Of a DNA stretch of 64,000 nt, positions 1 to 9,310 are shown in pieces. The translations under genes were made by a program, and so were the position numbers. The stretch is from the NCBI RefSeq assembly GCF_018304945.1, contig NZ_JAGQEE010000008.1:248001-312000 (forward strand). Direction: 5' to 3'. Each line of letters opens with the position of its first letter. Position 1 is the stretch's first letter. The notes beneath the pieces are model-generated. The model ran no database searches. It was not told where the DNA came from and saw nothing but the letters and a program-made list of their open reading frames with translations. The stretch is from Collimonas humicola. Lineage in GTDB: Bacteria; Pseudomonadota; Gammaproteobacteria; Burkholderiales; Burkholderiaceae_D.

Positions 1-162
1 TTTTGTGATGACTGAAATTAATGTCGCTTATGCACAACGCATTTATGAGGAACGAGCCAAAAATGTAAATGAGATTGTTTATTTGCTGATGACAAATATA
101 ATGCGCCGTCAATTTGACGTTTGAAGATTCGCAATAAAATTCCAGCCAATAATAGAAAAGAC

Positions 163-999
163 ATGCGCAAACTATCCATCACTACCGCACTGATCAGTGC
201 CTTATCCGTCTCTACCGTCCATGCCGAAGACATCATTTCTCGATTCTCCGTTTTAGATCAAGGACGCTTTGCGGTGGATGGTGATCTGTCGACACAAAAA
301 AATACCGGATCTCAAATTGACCGCACTGGCTTAACAGTAAACGGCCAACCAAAATTTTCTGGAACATCTAGAATTTACTCCAGCGCGGCATCGGTCGACG
401 CAAATGTGGGACTTGGTTACGGACTCGAACTGTTTGCCAGTCTTCCCTATGTTCTTCGCAACTATAGCGAGACGAAATATAACAACGGGCAGAATTTTAT
501 ATTTAACTCGGATGGCTTTACCGATGCCACCTTCGGCGTGAAATATCGCTTATTTAAAAGCGCCGACGCAACGGACGAAGTACTGTTCAGAGGCTCATTT
601 TTGCATCACAGTGGCTCCAGAGGAAACATGCTCGGCGAACTGGATTTTCTGCATACGTTTTCGCAGACCATCAAGATCGCGCTTTCTGCACACTATACAA
701 AGGTGCAGAGTGGCCCGGACAGCACCGGCTATGGCGCATACTTGATGTGGCAAACGTCACCGCAAATTACTTTGGTGCCATTCATCGCAGCAGGAAAAAC
801 CAATGCTTATCAACATTTATCTTCCTACAATTCGTACGAGGGTGGCTTAGAATTGCGCTATTCACCGAGCAGCAATTGGAACATCACACCAAGATTGACA
901 TTAAACCACGTCGACCAAAGAGATACCAATTACTACGTCGACAATCTGGGAAGCCAACGTATTATTGCTGGCTCAATTACTATTCAAAAAATATTTTGA
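163..999 (+). CDS. Outer-membrane beta-barrel protein, MetA/transporter-like
   Basis: The predicted protein has 278 residues. It starts with a clear signal peptide (MRKLSITTALISALSVSTVHA) and continues as alternating polar/hydrophobic strands, ending in phenylalanine as outer-membrane barrels often do. The ATG at 163 is preferred because the signal peptide starts there; an in-frame TTG at 121 would add a charged, unlikely extension. It resembles the loose family of 'transporter' or phenol-degradation MetA-like barrels, but the substrate cannot be read from sequence. The gene is visibly AT-richer than everything to the right and sits next to prophage debris and a tRNA, which suggests horizontal transfer. 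The barrel call is fairly safe; the family call is tentative. Confidence 0.7.
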   Translation: MRKLSITTALISALSVSTVHAEDIISRFSVLDQGRFAVDGDLSTQKNTGSQIDRTGLTVNGQPKFSGTSRIYSSAASVDANVGLGYGLELFASLPYVLRNYSETKYNNGQNFIFNSDGFTDATFGVKYRLFKSADATDEVLFRGSFLHHSGSRGNMLGELDFLHTFSQTIKIALSAHYTKVQSGPDSTGYGAYLMWQTSPQITLVPFIAAGKTNAYQHLSSYNSYEGGLELRYSPSSNWNITPRLTLNHVDQRDTNYYVDNLGSQRIIAGSITIQKIF

Positions 1000-1049
1000 C
1001 CAGCTACTTGAGGCGATATAGGCGCTGCCGGTAACAACGCAGTAGCTGG
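1000..1049. repeat. Inverted repeat after the barrel gene
   Basis: CCAGCTACT (1000-1008) is repeated perfectly in reverse as AGTAGCTGG (1041-1049), directly after the stop codon. The 32-base loop is long and no T-run follows, so it is a weak terminator candidate at best. It may instead mark an island junction. Confidence 0.35.
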
Positions 1050-1120
1050 GTGAGTGTACTATCAGCTCCTGGCACACCTCTTCGCCTCTTGCTCAATCTA
1101 GTAGTTAGTCATCACGATAG

Positions 1121-1413
1121 TTAGCTTGTATCTGCCTGCCACCAAAACCAGTTGGCCACATTTGTGGCCGCTTGTAGATGTGCATAATATTCGCGCAGAC
1201 CTAACGCCAACTCTCGGCAGGCGCGACAACTGGTTGCGCTGTCTGCTTCGTCAGCTTCGATTTTCTGCTCCGTCTCCGCCGCCCACTCGGTGCGCGCGGC
1301 CGGCGCCGTGCTGGTCGCCGACAAAGACCAGCGCGGCCGCCGCAAGGCACCCTAATAACAGCTCCCATAGCCAGCCCGTACGTTCGCCACACCTCAGCCA
1401 ATATCAGCGTCAT
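1121..1413 (-). pseudogene. Degenerate phage spanin (Rz-like) remnant
   Basis: A reading frame opens with an ATGA overlap on the end of the endolysin remnant, which is how Rz-type inner-membrane spanins usually sit behind endolysins. The first frame soon becomes arginine-rich and meaningless. In a second frame a hydrophobic stretch (LLLGCLAAAALVFVGD) appears, and a third frame gives a soluble-looking tail (RTEWAAETEQKIEADEADS). This pattern fits a spanin gene broken by two small indels. The identification rests on position and the transmembrane stretch, not on a conserved motif, so confidence is low. Confidence 0.35.
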
Positions 1414-1709
1414 AGCAGCATCTTCCGCGAACTCTCATACAGCGCAAGGCGATCCGCGTAGCCGTTCGAATCGCCGACCGTCGGCGTCTTCCGTTCGAGA
1501 TTGACCAGGTCGCAGACGCCGTCGAAATCGCCGGCATCCGCCCATCTATTCAGACCATCGGTTTGCCAGAACCAGCCAGCAGACCGGCAGACGCCGGCAG
1601 ACTGTGCGATCAGCTCGGGATGCTCAACACAATCAATGCCGAGCGCCATCATCAGCGCCGTATAGTTAGTCCAACCGGTAATTTGAATCAGTCCACGTCC
1701 GCGGAACAA
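1410..1709 (-). pseudogene. Truncated phage endolysin, glycoside hydrolase family 19 type
   Basis: About 99 residues of a family 19 chitinase/lysozyme-like endolysin remain. The family signature FRGRGLIQITGWTNY is followed by the usual tail with WFWQTDGLNRWAD and a late NGYADRL segment. Intact phage enzymes are near 200 residues; the N-terminal half, which carries the catalytic glutamates, is gone. Just upstream of the signature the frame runs into a TGA stop. The piece is therefore a non-functional prophage relic. It lies back to back with the spanin-like remnant and close to a broken integrase, all beside a tRNA-Ser gene. Confidence 0.75.
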
Positions 1710-1849
1710 ATATCAGTCGCCATTGGTTTGCGCTACTGACGCCTGTCGCGCAACCGGCCGCAAAGGCAATATGCAAATCCCCAGTGCAGGCGCTGAAATT
1801 TAAAGTTCAAAAATGAAAGCGAGGAAAAATGGGCGAATCATCAATTTAA

Positions 1850-2269
1850 ATTCAATGGGTATCCCGCAAGGTCAAATTGAACAGCTTGTCGTTGGAGGTG
1901 CTCAAGAGGTAAAAGGCTCACACCTTCCTGGCGAGCGATTTCATTTTCCACGATCCAAAAACAAATAAGCCTTGTGGCTACCGGCGCGTCACTGACGTTC
2001 GGGGACATTGGGATATAACGCTGAAGCGGGTGGGCATACGAAGTCGACGGCCATACAACGTGCGACACACCTCTGCAACAATCGGGCTCATGAGCGGCGC
2101 CAGGCCAGCGTTTCTCGCGAAACAACTCGGACACTCGTTACACATGTTTTTTGAGGTCTATGCGGACTGGATCAACGACACTGACGATGACCGTGAAATG
2201 GATAAAATTGAAGAGTCCCTAGGGAAAACTATCCCTGAGTTAACCCCAAAAGAAAAAGCCGCCCAATAA
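1850..2269 (+). pseudogene. Broken phage integrase (tyrosine recombinase), C-terminal part
   Basis: The C-terminal half of a tyrosine recombinase. Active-site signatures are readable: RRPYNVRHTSAT with the catalytic Arg-His, then KQLGHS and finally VYADWI with the nucleophilic tyrosine. Homology continues upstream in the same frame (KVKLNSLSLEVLKR, stop, KAHTFLASDFIFHDP), so an in-frame TAA at 1910-1912 interrupts the gene, probably a CAA-to-TAA change. Another in-frame TAA at 1847 marks the left limit of what I can follow. The gene ends 50 bases before the 3' end of tRNA-Ser, the usual arrangement when a phage integrates into a tRNA 3' end. Confidence 0.8.
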
Positions 2270-2283
2270 TAAAGGCGGCTTTT
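2254..2283 (+). terminator. Rho-independent terminator after the integrase
   Basis: AAAAGCCGCC (2254-2263) pairs perfectly with GGCGGCTTTT (2274-2283) around a 10-base loop. The T-rich right arm makes it a good terminator for the integrase, just before the tRNA-Ser 3' end on the opposite strand. Confidence 0.8.
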
Positions 2284-2319
2284 CTTGAAAAGTCATTTAG
2301 TTTTAATGACTTGTATACT

Positions 2320-2410
2320 TGGCGGAGAGACGGGGATTCGAACCCCGGATAGGCTATGAACCTATACACGCTTTCCAGGCGTGCGACTTCAACCACTCAT
2401 CCATCTCTCC
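2320..2410 (-). tRNA. tRNA-Ser(GGA)
   Basis: On the minus strand GGAGAGA (from 2410) pairs with TCTCTCC, followed by a G discriminator and an encoded CCA (2322-2320). The anticodon loop CTGGAAA gives anticodon GGA, for serine. A long variable arm and the T-arm GGTTCGAATCC confirm a class II tRNA. The truncated integrase beside its 3' end suggests it served as a phage attachment site and was left intact by the insertion. Confidence 0.95.
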
Positions 2411-2574
2411 TGCATTACAGCATTTCGTAAAATTTGAATTTCACGAAGCCGCGTATTATAGCAACAAATCGAGCAGAAGTAGAGATTTCTGTTTCAAGCC
2501 GTCCATTTTTGTAGATTTGTCCGCAAAGCCACAGCTTCATCCGGCAACTTCGCCCAACTTATCAAACCCGGCAA

Positions 2575-4557
2575 CTATTGCGCTTCCTTGAGTTGCTCCA
2601 GGATCGCCGGATTTTCCAAAGTGGAAACATCCTGGGTGATTTCCTCTCCTTTCGCCAATACCCGCAGCAAACGCCGCATGATCTTGCCGGAGCGGGTTTT
2701 CGGCAGGTTGTCGCCGAAGCGGATTTCCCTTGGCTTGGCGATCGGGCCGATTTCCTTGGCGACCCAGTCGCGCAGCTCCTTGGCGATCTGCTTGGCTTCG
2801 TCGCCGGTGGGGCGGCTGCGCTTGAGGACCACGAAAGCGCAGATGGCTTCGCCTGTGGTTTCGTCCGGCTTGCCGACTACCGCGGCTTCAGCCACGATCG
2901 GATTGGCGACCAGCGCCGATTCGATTTCCATGGTGCCCATGCGGTGGCCGGAGACGTTCAGCACATCGTCGATGCGGCCGGTGATGGTGAAGTAGCCGGT
3001 GTCCTTGTTGCGGATGGCGCCATCGCCGGCGAGGTACAGCTTGCCGCCGAATTCAGGCGGGAAGTAGGCGCTCTTGTAGCGCTCAGGATTGTTCCAGATG
3101 GCACGGATCATCGAAGGCCATGGACGCTTGACCACGAGGATGCCGCCGTGGCCATCCGGCAGTTCGTGCCCTGCTTCGTCGACGATCACAGCCTGGATGC
3201 CGGGCAGCGGCAAGGTGCAGGAACCCGGCACCAGCGGTGTGGCGCCCGGCAGCGGCGAGATCATGTGGCCGCCGGTTTCGGTTTGCCAGAAGGTATCGAC
3301 GATGGGGCAGCGCTCGCGGCCGATGTTCTTGTGGTACCACATCCAGGCTTCCGGATTGATCGGCTCGCCGACTGAGCCCAGCAGGCGCAGCGACGACAGA
3401 TCGTATTGGGAAGGATGGATGTTCTTGTCTGCATCGGCGGCCTTGATCAGGGAACGGATCGCGGTCGGCGCGGTGTAGAAAATGGTGGCCTTGTGCCGTT
3501 GCACCATATCCCAGAAACGCCCGGCGTTGGGGAAGGTCGGCACGCCTTCAAAGATGATCTGGGTGGCGCCGACCGCGGTCGGGCCGTATGCGATATAGGT
3601 GTGGCCGGTAATCCAGCCAATGTCGGCGGTGCACCAGTAGACATCGTCGGGTTTGACGTCGAACACCCATTTCATGGTCAGCGCCGCCCACAGCAGATAG
3701 CCGCCGGAGGAGTGCTGCACGCCCTTCGGCGTGCCGGTCGAGCCGGAGGTGTACAGGATGAACAGCGGATGTTCGGCATCGACCCATTCCGGTTCGCACA
3801 CATCGGCTTGCGATGCTACCAGTTCGTGCAGCCAGAGATCGCGCCCGGCGACAAAGTTGATGTCGCCGCCGGTGCGCTTGTAGACCACTACATTTTTGAT
3901 GGTGTCGCAACCGCCCAGCGCCAATGCTTCGTCGACGATCGATTTGAGCGGCAGGCGCTTGCCGCCGCGCGCCTGTTCGTCGGCGGTCAGCACGGCGACT
4001 GCGCCGGCATCGATGATGCGTTCCTGCAGCGACTTGGCGGAGAAGCCGCCGAACACTACCGAATGGGTTGCGCCGATGCGGGCGCAGGCTTGCATCGCCA
4101 CCACGCCTTCGACCGACATCGGCATGTAGATGACGACACGGTCGCCTTTTTTGATTCCGAGCGATTTCAGGCCGTTGGCGAACTGGCAGACTTTCTGGTG
4201 CAGCTCGCGATAGGTGACCTTGCTGACATCGCCGCCGTCGGTTTCAAAGATGACCGCGACCTTGTCGGCGTTGCCGTTGTGCAGATGGACGTCGAGGCAG
4301 TTGTAGGAGACGTTCAGCTGGCCGTCGTCGAACCATTTGTAGAACGGCGCATTGGACTCATCCAGCACCTTGGTGAATGGCTTGTGCCATTGCAGGTTTT
4401 CACGGGCCAGGCGGCCCCAGAAGCCCTGTTCATCCTGCTCGGCTTCGGCGGCCAGGGCGCGGTAGGCGTCCATGCCGGAAATTGCCGCAGTCTTGGAAAA
4501 TTCTGCCGGGGCCGGAAAAATGCGGGTTTCCTGGCCAAAGGTTTCAATGTTCGCCAT
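2575..4557 (-). CDS. acs: Acetyl-CoA synthetase
   Basis: A 660-residue AMP-forming acetate:CoA ligase that activates acetate through acetyl-AMP to acetyl-CoA in the cytoplasm. The ATP-binding P-loop [11 protein letters not shown] lies near residue 268 and is followed by the [13 protein letters not shown]-type region (seen here as [13 protein letters not shown]). The C-terminal lysine motif [15 protein letters not shown] near residue 620 holds the lysine that is acetylated to switch off Acs enzymes in other bacteria. Length and order match full-length Acs. The gene is transcribed alone, away from the divergent EamA transporter, and ends about 160 bases from tRNA-Ser, so it marks the stable chromosome next to the island. 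Confidence 0.97.
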   Translation of the reverse strand: MANIETFGQETRIFPAPAEFSKTAAISGMDAYRALAAEAEQDEQGFWGRLARENLQWHKPFTKVLDESNAPFYKWFDDGQLNVSYNCLDVHLHNGNADKVAVIFETDGGDVSKVTYRELHQKVCQFANGLKSLGIKKGDRVVIYMPMSVEGVVAMQACARIGATHSVVFGGFSAKSLQERIIDAGAVAVLTADEQARGGKRLPLKSIVDEALALGGCDTIKNVVVYKRTGGDINFVAGRDLWLHELVASQADVCEPEWVDAEHPLFILYTSGSTGTPKGVQHSSGGYLLWAALTMKWVFDVKPDDVYWCTADIGWITGHTYIAYGPTAVGATQIIFEGVPTFPNAGRFWDMVQRHKATIFYTAPTAIRSLIKAADADKNIHPSQYDLSSLRLLGSVGEPINPEAWMWYHKNIGRERCPIVDTFWQTETGGHMISPLPGATPLVPGSCTLPLPGIQAVIVDEAGHELPDGHGGILVVKRPWPSMIRAIWNNPERYKSAYFPPEFGGKLYLAGDGAIRNKDTGYFTITGRIDDVLNVSGHRMGTMEIESALVANPIVAEAAVVGKPDETTGEAICAFVVLKRSRPTGDEAKQIAKELRDWVAKEIGPIAKPREIRFGDNLPKTRSGKIMRRLLRVLAKGEEITQDVSTLENPAILEQLKEAQ

Positions 4558-4711
4558 GCTGTCTCCTGCCTTTAATAGTTAAAGCCAAACATAAACTTTT
4601 ACACTTACTCAAGCCTTACGTGCCCTTTACGTTCCTTATGCAGGGCAATGCTAGCGCTATCAAAGCACCACAATCGGATATCATCGCACATTCAGCTTAT
4701 TCCTACAGCCC

Positions 4712-5608
4712 ATGCGTCACACAAAATCCTACGTTTACCTGGCATTGGCCATGATGCTGGTAGGCGCCAACATTGGTTTCGGCAAGGCCGTCATCGCCGT
4801 CGTGCCGGTGCTGACGTTCGCCCTGCTGCGCTTCGTCATTGCCGTGATCGTGATGGCGCCGCAGTTCTTCAAGGCCGCGCCGCGGCTGGCGCGCCATGAA
4901 TGGCTGACCTTGTTCGGCCAGGCTTTCTTCGGCACCTTCTTGTTTACATTGTGCATGCTGTACGGCGTCCAGCACACTACCGCCACGGCTGCGGGCGTGA
5001 TCACCAGCACACTGCCGGCGGCGGTGGCAATCCTGTCGCGCCTGATCCTCAAGGAAAAGCTGCAGGCGCGCACGCTGGCCTCAGTCATGCTGGCGATCGC
5101 CGGCATCGCCGTGCTCAACCTGAGCAAGGGCGATAGCGGCGACAGCGGCAACACCCCGCTGGTGGGCAACCTGTTCATCATCGCCGCAGTGCTGTGCGAG
5201 GCAACCTATGTGGTGCTGTCCAAGCGCCTGACGCAAACCCTGTCGCCGTTGCGGATCACCGCTTACAGCCATCTGTTTGGCCTGCTGCTGATGCTGCCCA
5301 TCGGGCTGGGCGCCGCCCTGTCTTTCGACTTCAGCGTGGTCACTGCCAGCATGTGGCTGCTGATCATCTGGTATGCGGTGGCGGCCAGCGTGATCGTGTT
5401 CTGGCTGTGGCTGACCGGCACCAAGCATGTGCAAGCCAACGTGGCGGGCATCTTCACCGCCCTGATGCCGCTGGCGGCAGCCTTCATCGGCGTGGTGTTC
5501 CTGCACGAGAGCCTGGGCTGGGCGCACTTCGCGGCGCTGGTGCTGGTGCTGACCGGAATTGCGATAGCCAGCTGGCCGCAGTCCGTGAAAGCGGTGCAAG
5601 AAGTGTAA
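4712..5608 (+). CDS. EamA/DMT-family transporter
   Basis: A 298-residue integral membrane protein with about ten hydrophobic helices arranged as two EamA repeats, the drug/metabolite transporter (RhaT/YdcZ-like) fold. The second repeat begins near the SKRLTQTLSPLRITAYSH region. Such proteins usually export amino acids or metabolites, but the substrate is not predictable. It is divergent from acs with about 150 bases between the two starts. Nothing about it is unusual. Confidence 0.9.
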   Translation: MRHTKSYVYLALAMMLVGANIGFGKAVIAVVPVLTFALLRFVIAVIVMAPQFFKAAPRLARHEWLTLFGQAFFGTFLFTLCMLYGVQHTTATAAGVITSTLPAAVAILSRLILKEKLQARTLASVMLAIAGIAVLNLSKGDSGDSGNTPLVGNLFIIAAVLCEATYVVLSKRLTQTLSPLRITAYSHLFGLLLMLPIGLGAALSFDFSVVTASMWLLIIWYAVAASVIVFWLWLTGTKHVQANVAGIFTALMPLAAAFIGVVFLHESLGWAHFAALVLVLTGIAIASWPQSVKAVQEV

Positions 5609-5727
5609 AATAGCGCGCTTCGGCTACTACGCCTTTATCACATCGTAATGGCAGCGCGTTATTGCAATTCGTTGTTGCTACCGTTGTTACAACATCAATA
5701 TCATCACCGCCACACCAGACAATACCA

Positions 5728-6342
5728 ATGAGCAACATTCAAATTTCCCCGGTCAAAAAAGCCATAGGCGTCCTGCCGAACCTGATTTTCATGAGCCGCT
5801 GGCTGCAGCTGCCACTGTACCTGGGCCTGATCCTGGCGCAGTGCGTGTATGTCTTTCATTTCTGGGTCGAGCTGACCGACCTGATCGGCGCGGTGTTCGG
5901 CAATGCAGCCTCGCTGGACCACATCCTCGATGTGGTCACCATCGAGGGCGCAGTGCGTCCGACCAAGCTGACCGAAGCCACCATCATGCTGGTGGTGCTG
6001 GGACTGATCGACGTCGTCATGATCTCCAACCTGCTGATCATGGTGATCGTCGGCGGCTATGAAACCTTTGTCTCGCGCATGAACCTGGAGAGCCATCCCG
6101 ACCAGCCGGAGTGGCTGTCGCACGTGAATGCTTCCGTGCTGAAGGTCAAGCTGGCGATGGCGATCATCGGCATTTCCTCCATCCACCTGCTGAAGACTTT
6201 CATCAACGCCAACGCCTATGACGTCAAGACGCTGATCGCCCAGACCGGCATCCACATCACATTCCTGCTGTCGGCGCTGGCGATCGCCTGGTGCGACCGC
6301 ATCATGACGGCGACCCAGAACCAGGCCAACCAGGATCACTAA
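5728..6342 (+). CDS. YqhA-family (UPF0114/TIGR00645) membrane protein
   Basis: A 204-residue inner-membrane protein with four hydrophobic segments and the family-typical sequence FMSRWLQLPLYLGLI near the start and LLIMVIVGGYETFVSR in the middle. The function of the YqhA family is not established; the fold has been linked to channel-like proteins. The ATG at 5728 gives the normal family N terminus; an earlier in-frame start at 5662 adds residues unlike the family. It ends 44 bases before the fumarase gene, so the two could be co-transcribed. Confidence 0.85.
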   Translation: MSNIQISPVKKAIGVLPNLIFMSRWLQLPLYLGLILAQCVYVFHFWVELTDLIGAVFGNAASLDHILDVVTIEGAVRPTKLTEATIMLVVLGLIDVVMISNLLIMVIVGGYETFVSRMNLESHPDQPEWLSHVNASVLKVKLAMAIIGISSIHLLKTFINANAYDVKTLIAQTGIHITFLLSALAIAWCDRIMTATQNQANQDH

Positions 6343-6386
6343 TCGCTTCACCCATTTTCTGACAGAGCATCTTAAAGAGATACGCC

Positions 6387-7943
6387 ATGACCACTCTAGC
6401 CACCCTGACCACGATCAAGCAAGAAGACCTCATCGAGTCGGTAGCCGCTGCGCTCCAGTACATCAGCTACTACCATCCCGTCGACTACATCCAGCACCTG
6501 GCGCGCGCCTACGAGCAGGAACAGAATCCTGCCGCCAAGGACGCGATCGCGCAGATCCTGACCAACTCGCGCATGTGCGCCGAAGGCAAGCGGCCGATCT
6601 GCCAGGACACCGGCATCGTCAACGTGTTCCTGAAGATCGGCATGGACGTGCGCTTCGAAGGCTTCAAGGGATCGATCACCGACGCCGTCAACGAAGGCGT
6701 GCGGCGCGGTTACCTGAACCCGGACAACATGCTGCGCGCCTCGATCGTGGCGGACCCGCAGTTCGAGCGCAAGAACACCAAGGACAACACGCCGGCCGTG
6801 GTGCACATGGAACTGGTGCCCGGCAATACCGTGGACGTGCAGATCGCGGCCAAGGGCGGCGGTTCGGAAAACAAGACCAAGTTCGTGATGCTCAATCCTT
6901 CCGATTCGCTGGTCGACTGGGTCATGAAGACCGTGCCGACCATGGGCGCCGGCTGGTGCCCGCCAGGCATGCTCGGCATCGGCATCGGCGGCACCGCCGA
7001 ACGGGCGATGCTGATGGCCAAGCAGGTGTTGATGGAAGATATCGACATGTACGACCTGCTCAAGCGCGGCCCGCAAAACAAGACGGAAGAACTGCGCATC
7101 GAACTGTTCCAGAAAGTGAACTCGCTGGGCATCGGCGCGCAAGGACTGGGCGGCCTGACCACCGTGCTGGACGTCAAGATCATGATGCACCCGACCCACG
7201 CGGCCTCCAAGCCGGTGGCGATGATCCCGAACTGCGCGGCGACCCGCCACGGCCATTTCGTGCTGGACGGCTCCGGCCCGGCCTATATGGAGCCGCCATC
7301 GCTGTCGGAATGGCCGGAAGTGCACTGGGTGCCGGACACCGAGAAATCAAAACGCGTCGATCTCAATACATTGACGAAGGAAGAAGTCGCATCGTGGAAG
7401 CCTGGCCAGACCCTGCTGTTGAACGGCAAGATGCTGACCGGCCGCGATGCCGCCCACAAGCGTATCCAGGAGATGCTGGCCAAGGGCGAGAAGCTGCCGG
7501 TCGATTTCACCAACCGCGTGATCTATTACGTCGGTCCGGTCGATCCGGTGCGCGATGAAGTGGTTGGCCCGGCCGGCCCGACTACTGCAACCCGCATGGA
7601 CAAGTTCACCGACATGATGCTGGAACAGACCGGCCTGATCTCGATGATCGGCAAGTCGGAACGCGGCCCGACCGCCATCGAATCGATCAAGAAGCACAAG
7701 TCGGCTTACCTGATGGCCGTCGGCGGCGCCGCTTACCTGGTGTCGAAGGCGATCAAGTCGGCGCAGGTGCTGGGCTTTGCCGACCTCGGCATGGAAGCGA
7801 TCTACGAGTTCGACGTCAAGGACATGCCGGTGACGGTAGCGGTCGATTCCAACGGCATCTCGGTGCACAACACCGGGCCGAAGGAATGGCAGGAAAAGAT
7901 CGCGCATGCAGCGCTGTCGAAAATCCCCGTGACCACCATCTGA
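6387..7943 (+). CDS. fumA: Fumarate hydratase, class I (iron-sulfur type)
   Basis: A 518-residue class I fumarase, which interconverts fumarate and malate in the TCA cycle with an oxygen-sensitive [4Fe-4S] cluster. The N-terminal alpha part holds the cysteine segments MCAEGKRPICQDTG and IPNCAATRHGHF, and a third cysteine occurs in GWCPPGMLG. The C-terminal beta part has GPVDPVRDEVVGPAGPTTATRMD. Both halves are in one chain, as in FumA/FumB. An AAAGAGA ribosome-binding stretch precedes the ATG. It is followed after 12 bases by murI, so the genes may form a YqhA-fumA-murI unit. Confidence 0.95.
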   Translation: MTTLATLTTIKQEDLIESVAAALQYISYYHPVDYIQHLARAYEQEQNPAAKDAIAQILTNSRMCAEGKRPICQDTGIVNVFLKIGMDVRFEGFKGSITDAVNEGVRRGYLNPDNMLRASIVADPQFERKNTKDNTPAVVHMELVPGNTVDVQIAAKGGGSENKTKFVMLNPSDSLVDWVMKTVPTMGAGWCPPGMLGIGIGGTAERAMLMAKQVLMEDIDMYDLLKRGPQNKTEELRIELFQKVNSLGIGAQGLGGLTTVLDVKIMMHPTHAASKPVAMIPNCAATRHGHFVLDGSGPAYMEPPSLSEWPEVHWVPDTEKSKRVDLNTLTKEEVASWKPGQTLLLNGKMLTGRDAAHKRIQEMLAKGEKLPVDFTNRVIYYVGPVDPVRDEVVGPAGPTTATRMDKFTDMMLEQTGLISMIGKSERGPTAIESIKKHKSAYLMAVGGAAYLVSKAIKSAQVLGFADLGMEAIYEFDVKDMPVTVAVDSNGISVHNTGPKEWQEKIAHAALSKIPVTTI

Positions 7944-7955
7944 CCAGTCAAATCC

Positions 7956-8822
7956 ATGACAGCAAGCAGTAACTCCATGCCGATGGCGCCCAGCGCGCCC
8001 ATCGGCATTTTCGATTCCGGCATCGGGGGCTTGTCGGTGCTGCGCCACATCCACCAGAACCTGCCGCACGAAGACCTTTTATATTTCGCCGATTCCGCCT
8101 ACGCGCCTTATGGCGACAAGTCGGAAGCGGCCATTTCGGTGCGCACGCTGGCGGTGACGGAATTCCTGCTGCAAAGCGGCGCCAAGGCGCTGGTGGTGGC
8201 CTGCAACACCGCGACCACCGCCGCCATCAAGGCAGTGCGCGCAGCCTACCCGGCGCTGCCGGTGATCGGCATCGAGCCCGGCCTCAAACCGGCCTCGGCG
8301 CAAACCCGCAGCAAGATCGTCGGTGTGCTGGCGACCAAGGCCACCTTGTCCAGCGCCCGCCTGCTGACGCTGCAGGAACAGATCTGCGCCGCCAGCGGGG
8401 TCCGCTTTATCCTCCAGCCCTGCGTCGGCCTGGTCGACCAGATCGAAAAAGGCGAACTGCGCTCGCCCCAGACCGCCTTGCTGGTGCGCCGCTATGTGGC
8501 GCCGCTGCTGGAACAGGGTGCGGACACCCTGGTGCTGGGCTGCACCCACTATCCTTTCATCCGCCCGCTGATCGAAGACGTAGTGCAGGAACTGGGCAGC
8601 GGTGCAGTGACCATCATCGATACCGGCGACGCCGTCTGCCGCCAGCTGGCCAGGGTCTTGAACGAAAACGGCCTGCTGCAAACGCAGGCACGTCCCGGAA
8701 GCGTCGCCGCCTTTGCCACCGGCAGCCTGTCGATGATCAAAACAACATTTGCCAGCCTGTTGCAGCTGTATCCGCCGGTGTCGCAAGTGGCAACGATTGC
8801 CCTGCCGGAAGGAATATCGTAA
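7956..8822 (+). CDS. murI: Glutamate racemase
   Basis: A 288-residue cofactor-independent racemase that makes D-glutamate for peptidoglycan. The N-terminal signature PIGIFDSGIGGLSVLRHI and the two catalytic cysteines in VVACNTATTAA and VLGCTHYPFI are all present. The start may be the ATG at 7956 or the later ATG at 7977; neither has a strong ribosome-binding site, and the upstream one is kept because it lies closer to the fumarase stop. Full family length. Confidence 0.95.
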   Translation: MTASSNSMPMAPSAPIGIFDSGIGGLSVLRHIHQNLPHEDLLYFADSAYAPYGDKSEAAISVRTLAVTEFLLQSGAKALVVACNTATTAAIKAVRAAYPALPVIGIEPGLKPASAQTRSKIVGVLATKATLSSARLLTLQEQICAASGVRFILQPCVGLVDQIEKGELRSPQTALLVRRYVAPLLEQGADTLVLGCTHYPFIRPLIEDVVQELGSGAVTIIDTGDAVCRQLARVLNENGLLQTQARPGSVAAFATGSLSMIKTTFASLLQLYPPVSQVATIALPEGIS

Positions 8823-8838
8823 TTCTGCATTATTTGAT

Positions 8839-8867
8839 TTGCCAGGCCGCAGGTTAGTTTGTATAAT
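8839..8867 (+). promoter_or_regulatory. Sigma-70-type promoter for tRNA-His
   Basis: TTGCCA (8839-8844) and a perfect TATAAT (8862-8867) are separated by 17 bases and lie 55 bases upstream of the tRNA-His gene. Confidence 0.7.
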
Positions 8868-8922
8868 AGCCAGCTGCCTTACTGCTGAACAAGCGGTGAG
8901 GTGTTGCAGAAGTAATGCAATG

Positions 8923-8998
8923 GTGGCTGTAGCTCAGTTGGTAGAGTCCAGGATTGTGATTCCTGTTGTCGCGGGTTCGAGTCCCGTCAGCCACCCCA
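8923..8998 (+). tRNA. tRNA-His(GTG)
   Basis: GTGGCTG pairs with CAGCCAC; the anticodon loop TTGTGAT gives GTG. The discriminator is C and CCA is encoded. A G lies at 8922, giving the extra G-1 that histidine tRNAs need. The T-arm GGTTCGAGTCC is normal. Confidence 0.96.
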
Positions 8999-9073
8999 AC
9001 TAATTCAATAAAATCAAACAGTTATACGATTGCTTGATTTTCATATCGTGGAATTTCCAACGAAAACCGCGAT

Positions 9074-9310
9074 TTAACAACGAAGCCCATCCAAATGATG
9101 GGCTTTTTTGCATTTAATCCAGCGACTCGCAGCGCGCTTCCTCTCAAAATCATCATTTTCCCCACCTGCCATAAGAGCAACATATTCTTGGCTCACGATT
9201 GCCAAATGCGCCTCGATCTCTTTATCACGCCAGGCCTGGTTACAGTTAGCGATCCAGACGCAAGCGCAGGCGAGATTGAGAAACGACCGGTAGTTGCAGC
9301 AAGTTTTCAT
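9074..9310 (-). CDS. Possible 78-residue protein coupled to the hybrid kinase
   Basis: The ATG overlaps the stop codon of the large hybrid kinase as ATGA, the arrangement expected for translational coupling. The product has an N-terminal cysteine-rich segment (CCNYRSFLNLACACVW) and a charged tail; I recognise no family. Its last codons run through the tRNA-His terminator, and an overlapping frame exists on the other strand, so it may be chance. Reported only because of the overlap. Confidence 0.25.
   Translation of the reverse strand: MKTCCNYRSFLNLACACVWIANCNQAWRDKEIEAHLAIVSQEYVALMAGGENDDFERKRAASRWIKCKKAHHLDGLRC
9083..9109 (+). terminator. Terminator after tRNA-His
   Basis: AAGCCCATC pairs perfectly with GATGGGCTT around a 5-base loop and runs into six Ts. 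It lies 85 bases after the tRNA. Confidence 0.8.

Noticed and set aside
2578-4575. Long open frames on the plus strand across acs
   Set aside because: They are antisense shadows of a complete, recognisable acs gene in GC-rich DNA; their products have no family features.
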